Origin: JAEDES01 sp964616405 | GTDB taxonomy: Bacteria; Bacillota_I; Bacilli_A; RF39; UBA660 | Length of the DNA: 12,645 bases | Assembly (NCBI GenBank): GCA_964616405.1 | Contig: CAZTRE010000032.1 | Location: 1-12,645, forward strand | Direction of reading: 5' to 3' | In this document: piece by piece, positions 1 through 7,383 of the stretch | Numbering within the stretch: the first letter of the stretch is position 1 | Layout: the number at the start of each line of letters is the position of its first letter | Translations under genes and position numbers: made by a program | Notes under the pieces: model-generated | What the model was told of the DNA's origin: nothing | Databases searched by the model: none | Seen by the model: only the letters and a program-made list of their open reading frames with translations

Positions 1-1
1 G

Positions 2-121
2 AAAACTTTATTAATTATAAAAGAAAAGTATGGGAAAAACTCTATTTTAAAGGGGATGAATTTAGAAGAGGGGGCTACGACAATTGATAGAAATAAGCAA
101 GTTGGAGGACATAGGGCATGA
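2..121 (+). CDS. Y-family DNA polymerase (DinB/UmuC-like), C-terminal end only
   Basis: Only the last 39 codons are inside the window; the gene begins upstream of base 1. The readable tail contains KYGKNSILKGMNLEEGAT, then a basic stretch and the ending QVGGHRA. This is the typical C-terminal tail of Firmicute DinB/UmuC-type translesion polymerases, which ends in an NKQIGGH-like motif. The polymerase domains themselves cannot be seen. The stop TGA (119-121) overlaps the ATG of the following YolD-like gene in an ATGA arrangement. Polymerase plus YolD is a well-known Firmicute pair, so the neighbour independently supports the call. The function (error-prone synthesis past DNA lesions) is inferred from the family. 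Confidence 0.75.
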   Translation, partial: KTLLIIKEKYGKNSILKGMNLEEGATTIDRNKQVGGHRA

Positions 122-540
122 ATGATTATGATGATATTATAAATTTAGAGCGACCAAGTTTGCCTTTCGAAGCTAAGGCTTTGATGTCTACGAGAGCAGC
201 TCAGTTTGCACCTTTTTCGGCTTTAGCTGGGTATTATGAAGCATTAGAAGAAATTAGAAGAGTTACTACTAAAAAGCGTAGTCTTACCGAAAGCAGCAAA
301 AAAATAATAAATGAAAAATTAAAGGTTATAAAAAATAATATTTGGAGTTTACCTAATGTCTGTATTAGTTATTTTGTAGAAGATAAGAAAAAAGAAGGAG
401 GAGAATATAAAAAGATAACAGGTAAAGTCAGAAGAATTGATGAGGCTAATAAAAAAATTATTTTAATTACTGGTGAGCATATTTTTATAGAAGATATTGA
501 TGATATTACAGGAGAAATTTTTAACGATTTGAAAATTTAA
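118..540 (+). CDS. YolD-like family protein
   Basis: This 140-aa protein belongs to the YolD-like family. Near the N-terminus (about residues 24-40) it has the hallmark STRAAQFAPFSALAGY segment. A charged helical middle follows, then a C-terminal beta-rich part with the GEYKKITGKVRRIDEANKKI stretch typical of the family. YolD-like proteins usually sit beside UmuC/DinB translesion polymerases and are thought to act as their UmuD-like partner or regulator; the biochemical role is not settled. The start is fixed by GGAGG at 104-108, nine bases before ATG, and by the 4-base overlap with the polymerase stop, which suggests translational coupling. There is no signal peptide or membrane segment. No clear hairpin terminator follows the stop. 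Confidence 0.85.
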   Translation: MNDYDDIINLERPSLPFEAKALMSTRAAQFAPFSALAGYYEALEEIRRVTTKKRSLTESSKKIINEKLKVIKNNIWSLPNVCISYFVEDKKKEGGEYKKITGKVRRIDEANKKIILITGEHIFIEDIDDITGEIFNDLKI

Positions 541-578
541 AAATTTGTCATTTTCAAAAAAATTTCACATAATTTTGA

Positions 579-608
579 TTGACTTATGACAGGGTGTCAT
601 ATTATAAT
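579..608 (+). promoter_or_regulatory. Promoter of the tetR-ABC operon with a palindromic operator in the spacer
   Basis: The -35 TTGACT (579-584) and -10 TATAAT (603-608) are separated by 18 bases. Nearly the whole spacer is the inverted repeat TATGACA-GGG-TGTCATA (585-601), with perfect 7-base arms around a 3-base centre. A repressor bound here would block RNA polymerase directly. Because the next gene is a TetR regulator, this is the likely autoregulatory operator controlling the regulator and the exporter genes behind it. Confidence 0.8.
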
Positions 609-657
609 GTACTAGCATATGAAATAGTGCAGTAAAAATACGAAGGTGAAAATTATT

Positions 658-1236
658 ATGCCAAGTAAAACTTTTTTGAACTTAGATCAGAAGAAACAAA
701 AGAAATTGCTTGCTGTTGCGATGAAGGAATTTTCTAACAATTTATATAATGATGTGTCGATTAGTCAAATTATTATTAAGGCAGGAATTCCTCGGGGAAG
801 TTTTTATATGTATTTTAAGGATAAAGATGATTTGTTTGAATATTTGTTTTTAATTAATAAAGAAAAACTTTCTACAAGTTTTCGAGATTGTTTTAAACGT
901 AATGATGGTGATTTATATAATTGTTTTATTGAATTGTACGATGAAATAGTTGATTATATCGATAAACATAATTATGAAGGAATATTTAAAAATATTTTTA
1001 TCTACTTTGAGACACATAAGAACAATTTAGAAAAACCGGGGTATTCTATATACACGGCAGTAAAAGATCTTATTAATACAGAAAAATTGAGAAATGAGGA
1101 AGTAGAATTTATGTTTATAATGCTCTTTCATCATTTGTTTAGGACAATTACATATTGCATTAATAATAATTGCTTGGATGATAAAAATTTTTTCAAAAGA
1201 AAGCTTAATATTTTGTGCTATGGAATATATAAATAG
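658..1236 (+). CDS. TetR/AcrR family transcriptional regulator
   Basis: This 192-aa protein has an N-terminal TetR-type DNA-binding domain. A helical stretch ending in AMKEFSNN leads into the helix-turn-helix, which carries ISQIIIKAGIPRGSFYMYF followed by KDKDDLFEYL, the most conserved TetR signature. The remaining roughly 130 residues are helical and variable, as expected for the ligand-binding and dimerisation domain; no ligand can be deduced. An in-frame GTG at 646 overlaps the ribosome binding site (AAGGTG, 643-648), so the ATG at 658, nine bases after it, is preferred. The palindrome in its promoter suggests autorepression. The first ABC gene follows 17 bases later, so this is most likely the local repressor of the exporter, relieved by a transported compound (inference). 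Confidence 0.9.
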   Translation: MPSKTFLNLDQKKQKKLLAVAMKEFSNNLYNDVSISQIIIKAGIPRGSFYMYFKDKDDLFEYLFLINKEKLSTSFRDCFKRNDGDLYNCFIELYDEIVDYIDKHNYEGIFKNIFIYFETHKNNLEKPGYSIYTAVKDLINTEKLRNEEVEFMFIMLFHHLFRTITYCINNNCLDDKNFFKRKLNILCYGIYK

Positions 1237-1253
1237 AAGGAAAGGATGAGTAT

Positions 1254-3014
1254 ATGTTTAAGTTACTTAAAAATTTGACTAAAAAAGAAATTATATGTGC
1301 TTTAATTTGTGTTGTGTTAATTTCTTGTTCGGTATGGTTAGAATTAAAAATGCCAGATTATATGAGTGAGATTACCCGTCTTGTACAAACGGAAGGCAGT
1401 AAAATGTCCGAAATATTGGAACAAGGTGGATTTATGTTGGGGTGTGCTCTACTTAGTTTGGTATGCAGTATAATAGTGGGGTATTTTGCTTCTTATGTTG
1501 CATCTGGTTTTTCAAAAACTTTACGAGGAAAAATATTTGGAAAAGTTGAAACCATGGGTGTTGCAGAAATTAAGAAATTTTCAACTAGTAGTTTGATTAC
1601 TAGGACGACCAATGATGTTACACAAATTGAAATGTTGATTAGTATGGGGCTTCAAGCAATGGTTAAAGCGCCGATCATGGCAGTTAGTGCAGTATTTAAG
1701 ATTTTAAATAAAGGTTTTGAATGGAGTATATTGGTTGCTGTGTGCGTAGCTATATTACTATTTGTGGTAGCTACATTATTAATTATTGTATTACCTAGAT
1801 TTAAGATTGTTCAAAAGTTAATTGACAGAATTAATGGAGTTACTCGAGAAAACTTAACGGGAATTAGAGTTATTAGAGCATTTAATGCCGAAAAATATCA
1901 AACTGACAAGTTTGGTAAAGTAAATGATGAGTTAACGAAAATGCAATTATTTAATCAAAGATGCTTTGAAATTATGAATCCAACAATGAATTTGGTAATG
2001 AATGGTTTAATACTTGGAATTTATATTATTGGCGCTGTTTTAATTGATAAAGCAGGTATGCTTGAAAAGATTACATTGTTTGGTGATATGGTGGTATTTT
2101 CAAGCTATGGAATGAATGTTATTATGTCATTTTTAATGTTATCGTTAATTTTCATGATGTTACCTCGTGCTCAAATCTCAGCTAATCGTATTAATGAAGT
2201 ATTAGACGAAAAGATAAATATAGTTGATGGAGATTTTGATAAAAAAACAACAAAGTGTGGAGAAATTGAGTTTAAAAATGTTTCTTTTAAATATCCTGAT
2301 GCAGATGAATATGTTTTACAGAATATATCATTTAAAGTAAATAAGGGAGAAATGGTAGCGTTTATTGGATCTACTGGTAGTGGTAAGTCAACTTTAATTA
2401 ATTTGGTACCTAGATTTTATGATGCTACTGAAGGTGAAATTTTAGTAGATGGTGTTAATGTTAAAAATTATAAACAAGAGACGTTACATAATAAATTAGG
2501 ATACGTTCCACAGAAAGCAGTTATGTTTACGGGAACTGTTGCTAGCAATGTATCTTATGGTGATAATGGAAAAAAAGAAATAAGTAGAAAAAAGATTAAA
2601 GAAGCAGTTGAAGTTGCCCAAGGTAAAGACTTTGTTGAGAAGATGGATGAAGCGTATGATGCACATATTGCTCGTGGAGGTACAAATGTATCTGGTGGGC
2701 AAAAACAACGTTTGGCTATAGCTAGAGCGATTGCCAGAGACCCAGAAATATATATATTTGATGATTCGTTTTCTGCGCTTGATTATAAAACAGATTTGGT
2801 ACTTAGAACAGAGTTAAAAAAATATACTAAGGATGCAACAAGCTTGGTGGTAGCTCAAAGAATTGGCACTATTATAAATGCTGATAAAATAATAGTTTTA
2901 GATCAAGGAGAATGTGTTGGAATTGGAACACATAAAGAACTACTTGAATCGTGTGATGTGTATAAAGAAATTGCATTGTCACAACTATCAAAGGAGGAAT
3001 TAGAAAATGCCTAG
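1254..3014 (+). CDS. ABC exporter half-transporter, subunit 1 (degenerate ATPase site type)
   Basis: This 586-aa half-transporter has a six-helix exporter membrane domain (first helix about residues 13-30) followed by an ATPase domain. Visible motifs are Walker A GSTGSGKST (372-380), signature VSGGQ (479-483), and Walker B ending at D503. The residue after Walker B is Asp504 instead of the catalytic Glu, and the H-loop position is Gln535 instead of His (AQRIGT rather than AHRLST). The same pair of changes is known in TM287-type subunits of heterodimeric exporters, whose partner supplies the active catalytic residues. The partner gene follows directly with an 8-base overlap, supporting a heterodimer. 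AAAGGA lies eight bases before ATG. The likely role is multidrug or lipid/peptide efflux at the cytoplasmic membrane; the substrate is unknown. The TetR gene upstream suggests inducible expression. Confidence 0.92.
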   Translation: MFKLLKNLTKKEIICALICVVLISCSVWLELKMPDYMSEITRLVQTEGSKMSEILEQGGFMLGCALLSLVCSIIVGYFASYVASGFSKTLRGKIFGKVETMGVAEIKKFSTSSLITRTTNDVTQIEMLISMGLQAMVKAPIMAVSAVFKILNKGFEWSILVAVCVAILLFVVATLLIIVLPRFKIVQKLIDRINGVTRENLTGIRVIRAFNAEKYQTDKFGKVNDELTKMQLFNQRCFEIMNPTMNLVMNGLILGIYIIGAVLIDKAGMLEKITLFGDMVVFSSYGMNVIMSFLMLSLIFMMLPRAQISANRINEVLDEKINIVDGDFDKKTTKCGEIEFKNVSFKYPDADEYVLQNISFKVNKGEMVAFIGSTGSGKSTLINLVPRFYDATEGEILVDGVNVKNYKQETLHNKLGYVPQKAVMFTGTVASNVSYGDNGKKEISRKKIKEAVEVAQGKDFVEKMDEAYDAHIARGGTNVSGGQKQRLAIARAIARDPEIYIFDDSFSALDYKTDLVLRTELKKYTKDATSLVVAQRIGTIINADKIIVLDQGECVGIGTHKELLESCDVYKEIALSQLSKEELENA

Positions 3015-5175
3015 GCCTGGTCATGGTAAAACAATGGAAAAATCTAAAGATTTTAAGGGCTCAATACTTCGATTGCTTAAAAACTTAAGCCCATGGAAAT
3101 ATGTAATGATTATTGCAATTGTATTGGCAATGATTAGTTCAGCTTTATCTTTAGTTGCTCCAAATAAATTAAGTGATTTTGCAGATTTGATTAGTGATGG
3201 ATTAATTCCTAATACAGAAAAATTAAAAGATATTGGAGAAGAGATTGGCAAAAATATTGCCACTATTGATTATAAAGAAAAACTTATTAATTTGAGTGCA
3301 AATGTTGAACTTACTAGTGAAGAACAAATTGAAACTATGGAAATAATTAATAAACTTACAGCTTCAAAAGGCCAAGAAGAGTCAATGACGTTATTTATAC
3401 AATTGCCTGATAAAGTTTTAAATTATTTACTTTCTGATATAAAAGTAGACGGTGTTATAATTTCTGCTGGTGACCAAGTGGAAGTTATAAAACTTGCTTC
3501 TTCATTAGGGGATGAAGTTAAAACTGAAAAAGCGTTAAAAGTAATTGATGAATTGCCTGATAATGTATATAAGTTAGTTAAACCTAAGATGGATATGGAC
3601 GCTATTGAAAAACTTGCAATATTTATGGCAACTTTATATGTAGTAAGTTCGTTATTTGGCTTTATTGAAGGTCTTTCTACAACAACTGTATCTAATAAGT
3701 TTGCTAATTCATTGCGAAAGAGAATTAGTAAAAAAATCAATAAATTACCACTTAAGTATTTTGATACTCATGAAACAGGAGATGTTTTGTCTAGAGTTAC
3801 AAATGATGTTGATATGATTGCTCAAAATTTAAATAATAGTTTGGCGACTCTTGTATCAGCTTTAACTTTGTTTATTGGTTCAATTATTATGATGTTTGTT
3901 ACTAATTGGGTGATGGCAATAACAGCTATTTTATCTAGTTTAATTGGATTTGTTTTAATGTTTATTATATTAGGTAGATCACAAAAATATTTTAATCAAA
4001 GACAAGAAGAGTTAGGTAATATGAATGGATATATCGAAGAGATGTATTCAGGACACAATGTAGTTAAAGTATATAATGGTACAGAAGAGGCACTTGAAAA
4101 CTTTTCTAATTTAAATAGTAAGCTATATACGGCTAACCGTAAGAGTCAATTCTTATCTGGATTAATGCATCCAATTATGATGTTTATTGGTAATTTTGGT
4201 TATGTAATGGTTTGTATTGTAGGTGCTTTACTTACAATGAATAATATTATTACATTTGGAGTTATTGTAGCATTTATGATTTATGTTCGTTTATTTAGTA
4301 ATCCACTTACTCAGATTGCCCAAGCAGTAACTAGTTTACAATCAACAGCTGCTGCTAGTGAACGTGTATTTGCATTCTTAGATGAGGCTGAGATGAATGA
4401 TCAAAGCGATATAAAGAAAAAGCTTAATAAAAGTCAAGTTAAAGGCGAAATTGAATTTAAACATGTTAAATTTGGCTATGATCCAGGACGCACAATTATT
4501 AAAGATTTCAGTGTAAAAGTTAAACCGGGTCAAAAAGTTGCGATTGTAGGTCCAACTGGGGCTGGTAAAACGACAATGGTTAATTTATTGATGAAATTTT
4601 ATGAAATAAATAATGGAGAGATTTTAATTGATGGAGTTTCAACAAAAGAATTAAGCCGTGAAAATATTCATGAATTGTTTATAATGGTTTTACAAGATAC
4701 CTGGTTATTTGAAGGAAGTATTGGTGAAAATATTAAATTTAACAAAGAAGGCGTCAGTGATCGAGAAATTTGGGAAGCTCTACGTACAGTGGGAGTAGAT
4801 CATTTTGTTAAAACTTTGCCTGGAGCACTTGATTATGTATTAGGTGATAATGATACTGTTAGTCAAGGACAAAAACAATTACTTACAATTGCGAGAGGTA
4901 TGATTGAAGATGCTCCATTCTTAATTTTAGACGAAGCTACAAGTAATGTTGACACTAGAACTGAAGAGTTAGTTCAAAAAGCAATGGATAAGTTAACTGA
5001 AGGCAGAACTTCATTTATTATTGCTCATAGATTATCAACGATTAAAAATGCTGATTTAATTTTAGTTATGAATGATGGTAATATAATTGAACAGGGTAAT
5101 CATGAAGAATTATTGGAAAAAGGCGGATTTTACGCTGACCTTTACAATTCACAATTTGAACTTGGAGGAGAGTAG
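3007..5175 (+). CDS. ABC exporter half-transporter, subunit 2 (catalytic) with a large extracytoplasmic insertion
   Basis: This 722-aa half-transporter pairs with the preceding subunit. Its ATPase domain is canonical at Walker A GPTGAGKTT (515-523), Walker B D642 with catalytic Glu643 (LDEATSNVD), and H-loop His674 (AHRLST). Its signature is VSQGQ (618-622) rather than LSGGQ, as in TM288-type partners, so the degenerate site would combine subunit 1 Walker motifs with this VSQGQ. The N-terminus is Pro/Gly-rich (MPRPGHGK). Between helix 1 (about 31-51) and helix 2 (about 201-221) lies a charged segment of about 150 residues, predicted to be outside the cell. This makes the protein about 120 residues longer than a usual half-transporter. 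AAAGGAGG (2990-2997) lies inside the preceding gene, nine bases before ATG, and the 8-base overlap indicates coupled translation. Confidence 0.93.
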   Translation: MPRPGHGKTMEKSKDFKGSILRLLKNLSPWKYVMIIAIVLAMISSALSLVAPNKLSDFADLISDGLIPNTEKLKDIGEEIGKNIATIDYKEKLINLSANVELTSEEQIETMEIINKLTASKGQEESMTLFIQLPDKVLNYLLSDIKVDGVIISAGDQVEVIKLASSLGDEVKTEKALKVIDELPDNVYKLVKPKMDMDAIEKLAIFMATLYVVSSLFGFIEGLSTTTVSNKFANSLRKRISKKINKLPLKYFDTHETGDVLSRVTNDVDMIAQNLNNSLATLVSALTLFIGSIIMMFVTNWVMAITAILSSLIGFVLMFIILGRSQKYFNQRQEELGNMNGYIEEMYSGHNVVKVYNGTEEALENFSNLNSKLYTANRKSQFLSGLMHPIMMFIGNFGYVMVCIVGALLTMNNIITFGVIVAFMIYVRLFSNPLTQIAQAVTSLQSTAAASERVFAFLDEAEMNDQSDIKKKLNKSQVKGEIEFKHVKFGYDPGRTIIKDFSVKVKPGQKVAIVGPTGAGKTTMVNLLMKFYEINNGEILIDGVSTKELSRENIHELFIMVLQDTWLFEGSIGENIKFNKEGVSDREIWEALRTVGVDHFVKTLPGALDYVLGDNDTVSQGQKQLLTIARGMIEDAPFLILDEATSNVDTRTEELVQKAMDKLTEGRTSFIIAHRLSTIKNADLILVMNDGNIIEQGNHEELLEKGGFYADLYNSQFELGGE

Positions 5176-5192
5176 AAATACTCTTCTTTTTT
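5165..5192 (+). terminator. Rho-independent terminator of the tetR-ABC operon
   Basis: AGAGTA (5169-5174), the tetraloop GAAA, and TACTCT (5179-5184) form a stem that can extend by G-U and G-C pairs to 5167/5186. A run of six T follows (5187-5192). The left arm includes the last codons and part of the stop codon of the second ABC gene, so termination is set immediately at the end of translation. Confidence 0.8.
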
Positions 5193-5205
5193 ATACTTTT
5201 TATAC

Positions 5206-5234
5206 TTGTAAAAAAAGATAAAATGGTCTAAAAT
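5206..5234 (+). promoter_or_regulatory. Candidate promoter for the single-pass membrane protein gene
   Basis: TTGTAA (5206-5211) and TAAAAT (5229-5234) are separated by 17 bases, 26 bases upstream of the start codon at 5260. The site lies just after the terminator of the preceding operon, where a new promoter is expected. Both hexamers deviate from consensus. Confidence 0.5.
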
Positions 5235-5259
5235 TAGTATAGTAGAAAGGTGGGTCAAT

Positions 5260-6228
5260 ATGAATAACGAGGGTAATCAAACGTCTAATCAAACTGTCAC
5301 AAAAAATACTTTAACAACTCCACAAACGATGTCTGCAGCAACAGTAATTGCTTCAACACATCCACAGGTATTGGCTAATTCTGGAGAGGTAAAAACAAAT
5401 GCTCAGGTGACTAATCAACCGGTAGGAGAGCAGGTAAATGCATCGGTGGATGGTACGAATGGGGGTAAGAAAAATAAAAAAGTAAAGAAACCAAGACAAA
5501 AGAATAAATTAGCTAGATTTTACTTTTTTATTATCATATTGTTACTTGGAGTATGCGGCTGTTTATGGTTTTACCATCAGCAACAAATGATTATGATGGC
5601 ATCAAGGTGTACACCTGTATCAACCAGTAAAGAAGAAAAAGAATTGGATTTAAATTCTAATATTGTTAAAGACTTATATTCACGTGTTAAGACATCACTA
5701 CGTGAGGATTTGGGTCAAGCTCAGTTAAATGATGAACTTAAGTTGTATTTAGCGTATAGACAATTAGGAAATTCTGAATTTTATGAATCACACTGTAAAT
5801 CATTTGAGGTTGCGGGGATGGAACCATTTAAGTGTGATGAAACAAATAACTTTATACCTAGAGCATTTAAAGTGGATGCTTTAGAAGTAGAATATAGAAA
5901 ACTATTTGGCTATGATGCGGAAGTTCCTCATGGTAATATTCAATTAGGGAACAGTTGCGTAGGCGGTTTTCAATACATTGCTAGCAGAGGTGAATATGTT
6001 GAGGGGCAATGCCCATCTGTAGGAGCTACTTTATATAGAGTTGATAAAGAACTAACCAGTGCTTATAGTAGGAAATCTATTATTGTTTTAAGAGAGAGAG
6101 TTCATTATTATGGTTCTGAAGGGCTTAGTGTGCCGGAAGAATTGGTTAGTGGTACTTATGAATATACCTTTAAATTAGATATGAATTATAATTATGCTTA
6201 TATAAGCAAAAAGTTGGTAAGTGAATAA
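5260..6228 (+). CDS. Single-pass membrane protein of unknown function, cysteine-containing outer domain
   Basis: I do not recognise this 322-aa protein. Residues 1-68 are low-complexity and rich in Thr, Asn, Gln and Val, without hydrophobic segments. A strongly basic stretch follows (69-84, KKNKKVKKPRQKNK), then one transmembrane helix at about 87-105. By the positive-inside rule the N-terminus is cytoplasmic and residues 107-322 are outside. The outer domain has five cysteines (117, 179, 192, 233, 251), possibly forming disulfides, and ends in a Tyr-rich beta-like segment (GTYEYTFKLDMNYNYAY). The start ATG follows AAAGGTGG (5246-5253). It could be an envelope or cell-division-associated bitopic protein, but nothing in the sequence proves a role. 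No terminator separates it from the hydrolase gene 27 bases downstream, so the two are probably co-transcribed. Confidence 0.8.
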   Translation: MNNEGNQTSNQTVTKNTLTTPQTMSAATVIASTHPQVLANSGEVKTNAQVTNQPVGEQVNASVDGTNGGKKNKKVKKPRQKNKLARFYFFIIILLLGVCGCLWFYHQQQMIMMASRCTPVSTSKEEKELDLNSNIVKDLYSRVKTSLREDLGQAQLNDELKLYLAYRQLGNSEFYESHCKSFEVAGMEPFKCDETNNFIPRAFKVDALEVEYRKLFGYDAEVPHGNIQLGNSCVGGFQYIASRGEYVEGQCPSVGATLYRVDKELTSAYSRKSIIVLRERVHYYGSEGLSVPEELVSGTYEYTFKLDMNYNYAYISKKLVSE

Positions 6229-6255
6229 AAAGTTGATTAGTAACGAGGTGTTTTT

Positions 6256-6780
6256 ATGGAAATAAAGAAGATTATTACAGGAACTCTTGATGAGAACTGC
6301 TATGTACTTATAAAAAATAAAACTTGCTTGGTGATTGATCCAGGAGCAGATTATAACAATATTCGGGAAGCTGTAGGGGACAATAAAATATTGGGTGTAC
6401 TTATTACTCATTCACATTTTGACCATATAGGGGCTTTACGTAATTTTTTAACTAAACGTAGTATAAAGATTTTTAAAAAGAGTAATTTAGAAGAAAAAGA
6501 GTATCAAATAGGTGATTTTAAGTTTGACTGCTTATATGTACCAGGACACTCAAAAGATTCGGTAGCTTTCTATTTTAAAGAAGATAATTCAATGTTTGTA
6601 GGAGATTTTGTGTTTAAAGATTCTGTTGGACGATGTGATTTACCGGGCGGTTCTGTAAATGAAATGGAAAATAGTATTAAAAAGTTACTTGAATATGATG
6701 AAGATATTAAGCTTTACTCTGGTCATGGAGAGGACACAACTTTAAATATTGAAAAAGAAAATAATCCTTACTTACGATAG
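6256..6780 (+). CDS. Metallo-beta-lactamase fold hydrolase, YqgX/glyoxalase II-like
   Basis: This 174-aa soluble enzyme has the full metal-binding set of the metallo-beta-lactamase superfamily. THSHFDH gives His52, His54, Asp56 and His57; VPGHS gives His98; VGDFVF gives Asp116; and SGHG gives His157. The stretch DSVGRCDLPGGS after the Asp is characteristic of the YqgX/GloB-like subgroup, which hydrolyses thioesters such as hydroxyacyl-glutathione or bacillithiol-type conjugates. The real substrate here is unknown. At 174 residues it is shorter than the usual 200-210; the segment between His57 and His98 is compact, but no metal ligand is missing. GAGGTG (6245-6250) precedes the ATG by five bases. 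It probably shares a transcript with the membrane protein gene upstream. Confidence 0.9.
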   Translation: MEIKKIITGTLDENCYVLIKNKTCLVIDPGADYNNIREAVGDNKILGVLITHSHFDHIGALRNFLTKRSIKIFKKSNLEEKEYQIGDFKFDCLYVPGHSKDSVAFYFKEDNSMFVGDFVFKDSVGRCDLPGGSVNEMENSIKKLLEYDEDIKLYSGHGEDTTLNIEKENNPYLR

Positions 6781-6795
6781 TAATGGATTTTTTTT
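6764..6795 (+). terminator. Weak candidate terminator after the hydrolase gene
   Basis: CC-TTAC near the end of the gene can pair with GTAA-(T)-GG just after it, around an 8-base loop and with one bulged T. Eight consecutive T follow (6788-6795). The stem is short, so the T-run is the main support. Confidence 0.4.
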
Positions 6796-6843
6796 ATTAA
6801 TTAATAAAGGAAATATTTACTGCTTTTCTTTTGAAATAATTTA

Positions 6844-6852
6844 TGGTATTAT
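6844..6852 (+). promoter_or_regulatory. Extended -10 promoter for the 100-aa protein gene
   Basis: TGGTATTAT fits an extended -10 element (TGn plus TATTAT at 6847-6852). Transcription would start near 6859 and leave a leader of about 20 bases containing GGGAGG (6866-6871). No good -35 lies at 17 bases (TTTTCT at 6824-6829 is the best), which is acceptable for extended -10 promoters. Confidence 0.5.
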
Positions 6853-6878
6853 AGTGTGTCAAAGAGGGAGGATAACAT

Positions 6879-7181
6879 ATGAAAATTTGGACTAAGGTGC
6901 ATTTAAAAGATAAAGATAGAAGTGTTAATTTAATTAGTAAGTCACTTACTAACTATTTATATGGTTATGGACCAATCGATGATATAGCTAAAAAATATAA
7001 TATTTCAAGAGAAGATCGAAAGATGCTTGATCAATATACGGCAAATAGAATAGCCGGGGTGTTGATGCTTTATTTAGCTGGAGATACTAGAAGAATAAAT
7101 GATATTGTAAACCGCTATAATTTAGATAATAGTTTAGTTACAGAAATATTACCTGAGTTAGAAGGCTATATAAATAAATAA
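6879..7181 (+). CDS. Small unknown protein with two similar helix-turn-helix-like halves
   Basis: I do not recognise this 100-aa protein by family. It is soluble and charged, with no signal peptide or membrane helix. It appears to be an internal duplication: IDDIAKKYNI (33-42) and INDIVNRYNL (73-82) match at I-x-D-I-x-x-(K/R)-Y-N, 40 residues apart. Both are preceded by a YLxG segment (27-30 and 65-68) and followed by a polar helix. The I-x-D-I-x-x-x-Y pattern resembles the first helices of a helix-turn-helix, so DNA or RNA binding is possible but unproven. The ribosome binding site GGGAGG (6866-6871) is strong, seven bases before ATG. It is monocistronic, flanked by its own promoter and a strong terminator. 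Confidence 0.8.
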   Translation: MKIWTKVHLKDKDRSVNLISKSLTNYLYGYGPIDDIAKKYNISREDRKMLDQYTANRIAGVLMLYLAGDTRRINDIVNRYNLDNSLVTEILPELEGYINK

Positions 7182-7215
7182 AAATTTAGAAATACTTATA
7201 CAAATAATTAATATA

Positions 7216-7256
7216 AAAAAGATTCAGCTATTTAAGTTCTGAATCTTTTTATTTTT
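7216..7256. terminator. Strong bidirectional terminator between convergent genes
   Basis: AAAAAGATTCAG (7216-7227) and CTGAATCTTTTT (7239-7250) are perfect 12-base complements around an 11-base loop. T-rich sequence follows on the plus strand, and the A-run at 7215-7220 gives a T-run on the minus strand. It can end the transcript of the 100-aa protein gene and that of the tiny minus-strand gene at 7277-7363. Confidence 0.88.
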
Positions 7257-7276
7257 TATTTAATTATATTTTGTTT

Positions 7277-7363
7277 TTATATAAAGAATAATGTGCTTAG
7301 AAAACCTAGAAGCATTGCGACTACTAAGATAATACATACTACCTTTACAAATGTTTTATTCAC
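7277..7363 (-). CDS. Very small hydrophobic membrane peptide (28 aa), Prli42-like in form
   Basis: A 28-codon reading frame on the minus strand begins with GTG at 7363 and ends with TAA at 7277. The product starts MNKTFVKV, continues as a single hydrophobic helix of about 20 residues, and ends FLSTLFFI. Support comes from its signals: AGAGGTG (7376-7370) lies six bases before the GTG, a TATAAT/TTTACT promoter lies upstream, and a terminator lies downstream. A second GTG at 7372 overlaps the ribosome binding site and is less likely. The layout, a few basic N-terminal residues followed by one helix containing a Met-Leu-Leu core, recalls Prli42 (the roughly 30-aa stressosome-associated membrane peptide of Firmicutes) and DUF4044-type miniproteins. 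That resemblance is by form, not alignment. A small toxin peptide is an alternative. Confidence 0.65.
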   Translation of the reverse strand: MNKTFVKVVCIILVVAMLLGFLSTLFFI

Positions 7364-7383
7364 CTTATTCACCTCTATTAATA

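Noticed and set aside
646..657. Upstream GTG start for the TetR gene
   Set aside because: The GTG overlaps the ribosome binding site that serves the ATG at 658.
3423..3740. 105-codon open frame on the minus strand inside the second ABC gene
   Set aside because: It lies wholly within a convincing gene, has no ribosome binding site, and its translation is low in recognisable motifs; it is a shadow frame.
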